Positions 6,090-6,892 of a stretch of DNA of 6,892 nt are shown piece by piece. How positions within the stretch are numbered: position 1 is the first letter of the stretch; each line of letters starts with the position of its first letter. The stretch is from assembly GCA_029934815.1 (NCBI GenBank), contig JAOZLM010000123.1, positions 1 to 6,892 of the forward strand, written 5' to 3'. The DNA comes from Desulfocapsa sp. (GTDB taxonomy: Bacteria; Desulfobacterota; Desulfobulbia; Desulfobulbales; Desulfocapsaceae). Made by a program: the position numbers and the translations under genes. The notes under the pieces were generated by a model that saw only the letters and a program-made list of their open reading frames with translations, made no database searches and had not been told where the DNA came from.

Positions 6090-6892
6090 ATGCAATATGG
6101 AATGATCATAGATCTGGAACGCTGTGTGGGTTGCCATGCATGCACCATCGCCTGTCGGGCTGAATGGGAAGTTCCGGTTCCTTATCAACGTAACTGGGTT
6201 AAACGTCTTGGCCCCACCATGACCGATGATGGTATGGCCGCTACTTACTACCCTGGTCTTTGTAACCACTGCGACAATCCACCTTGTGTGGAGGAATGCC
6301 CTGCAGATGAGGTTGACATGACCTTTACAGATGCCAAATCCGGCAAAACCAAAACCATGAGCGTTGCTGCTACCTGGAAAGATCCATTTGATGGCTCTGT
6401 TCAGGTTGACAAAGAACGTTGTCTTGGTTGCGGAGCATGTGCTGACGCCTGTCCTTACGGCGCACGCTATGTGAACCCTGCCCAGGCTGATGATATCAGT
6501 GAAGGTAAGGTTGACAAATGTACTTACTGCAAACCTCGTGTTGATCAGGGTCTTGCACCAGCTTGTGTTCAGACTTGTATCGCAGACGCCCGTATTTTTG
6601 GCGATCTCGATGATCCTAATTCTGAAGTTTCCAAGTATGTGAAGAAAGGTGCCAAAGGCCTGGAAGTTAGTGATGGCAAAATTGGACCAAACTCCAGATA
6701 CTATGGAAAGAAGAAAGATATGAATCTTCTTTTTGCTGACTACACTCCACAACTTGCTGACATGGGTAGCGTTAAACGCCGTGCCATGATGGCTTCCATG
6801 GTGAAACCTGCCATGAGAAAAGCAAAAGATATCGGTATGCTTGGTATTGCCGGTGCTATGCTTGTGAAGGGATTGTCTGAGAATGAGGACAA
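6090..6892 (+). CDS. Four-cluster ferredoxin-type electron-transfer subunit (PsrB/DmsB/NrfC-like), 3' end cut
   Basis: This protein relays electrons between the molybdopterin subunit and, in related complexes, a quinone-linked membrane anchor. Hand translation gives 267 codons open to the right edge. Sixteen cysteines form four 4Fe-4S sites in the usual order: C12-C15-C18-C22; C58-C61-C66-C70; C111-C114-C117-C121; C144-C147-C159-C163. The first and fourth groups and the second and third groups normally pair to bind the four clusters. A roughly 40-residue stretch (71-110) separates the second and third groups. After the last cysteine the chain continues for more than 100 residues, longer than minimal family members. 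It ends in a basic stretch and a mildly hydrophobic segment (about 249-262), possibly a membrane or subunit contact. No signal peptide is present, fitting co-export with the twin-arginine catalytic subunit. The gene is 105 bases downstream of that subunit. A NrfD-type anchor gene is expected next but not seen. Confidence 0.92.
   Translation, partial: MQYGMIIDLERCVGCHACTIACRAEWEVPVPYQRNWVKRLGPTMTDDGMAATYYPGLCNHCDNPPCVEECPADEVDMTFTDAKSGKTKTMSVAATWKDPFDGSVQVDKERCLGCGACADACPYGARYVNPAQADDISEGKVDKCTYCKPRVDQGLAPACVQTCIADARIFGDLDDPNSEVSKYVKKGAKGLEVSDGKIGPNSRYYGKKKDMNLLFADYTPQLADMGSVKRRAMMASMVKPAMRKAKDIGMLGIAGAMLVKGLSENED

Noticed and set aside
6087..6752. A 221-codon open frame on the minus strand opposite the Fe-S subunit
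   Set aside because: It mirrors the cysteine-rich coding strand, has no supporting ribosome site or known motif, and overlaps an unambiguous gene.
1..6892. CRISPR array, tRNA or rRNA genes, insertion sequences or attachment sites
   Set aside because: No regularly spaced repeats, cloverleaf sequences, transposase-like frames or terminal inverted repeats were seen on either strand.

Overview
The window reads as an ordinary bacterial chromosome segment with moderate GC (mid-40s % by eye, not counted). Its most distinctive content is an anaerobic-respiration locus. A Tat-exported molybdopterin enzyme, a four-cluster ferredoxin subunit, a TorD-type chaperone, DusB and a fused transketolase together fit an anaerobic or facultative Gram-negative bacterium. 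A sulfur-metabolising Desulfobacterota lineage such as Desulfobulbales is my best guess. That guess rests on protein flavour and base composition, not on a database comparison.

Layout. Positions 1-1876, minus strand: transketolase, complete at the N-terminus and cut by the left edge near its C-terminus. Positions 1877-1983: short divergent intergenic region with a small perfect palindrome and an A10 tract. Positions 1984-2922, plus strand: tRNA-dihydrouridine synthase of the DusB type. Positions 2923-3178: intergenic region with a weak possible terminator for dusB, a good sigma70-type promoter and a repeat-rich leader. Positions 3179-3769, plus strand: TorD/DmsD-family chaperone. Positions 3744-5984, plus strand: Tat-dependent molybdopterin oxidoreductase catalytic subunit of the PsrA/PhsA type, overlapping the chaperone gene by 26 bases. 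Positions 5985-6089: spacer holding a perfect 11-bp inverted repeat. Positions 6090-6892, plus strand: ferredoxin-like electron-transfer subunit with 16 cluster cysteines, cut by the right edge.

How the genes work together. The last three genes look like one operon for a periplasmic respiratory reductase (or oxidase). The chaperone would bind the twin-arginine leader of the catalytic subunit and hold it until the molybdenum or tungsten cofactor is inserted. The folded catalytic subunit then leaves through Tat, probably carrying the leaderless Fe-S subunit with it. A NrfD/PsrC-type quinone-linked membrane anchor is expected just beyond the right edge but is not visible. Polysulfide, thiosulfate, tetrathionate or a related oxyanion are candidate substrates; the sequence does not decide between them. 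Transketolase and DusB are housekeeping genes with no evident functional tie to the operon.

I found no clearly new system. The points most worth a second look are the repeat-rich leader before the chaperone gene, the long hairpin between the catalytic and Fe-S genes, and the unassigned substrate of the reductase.
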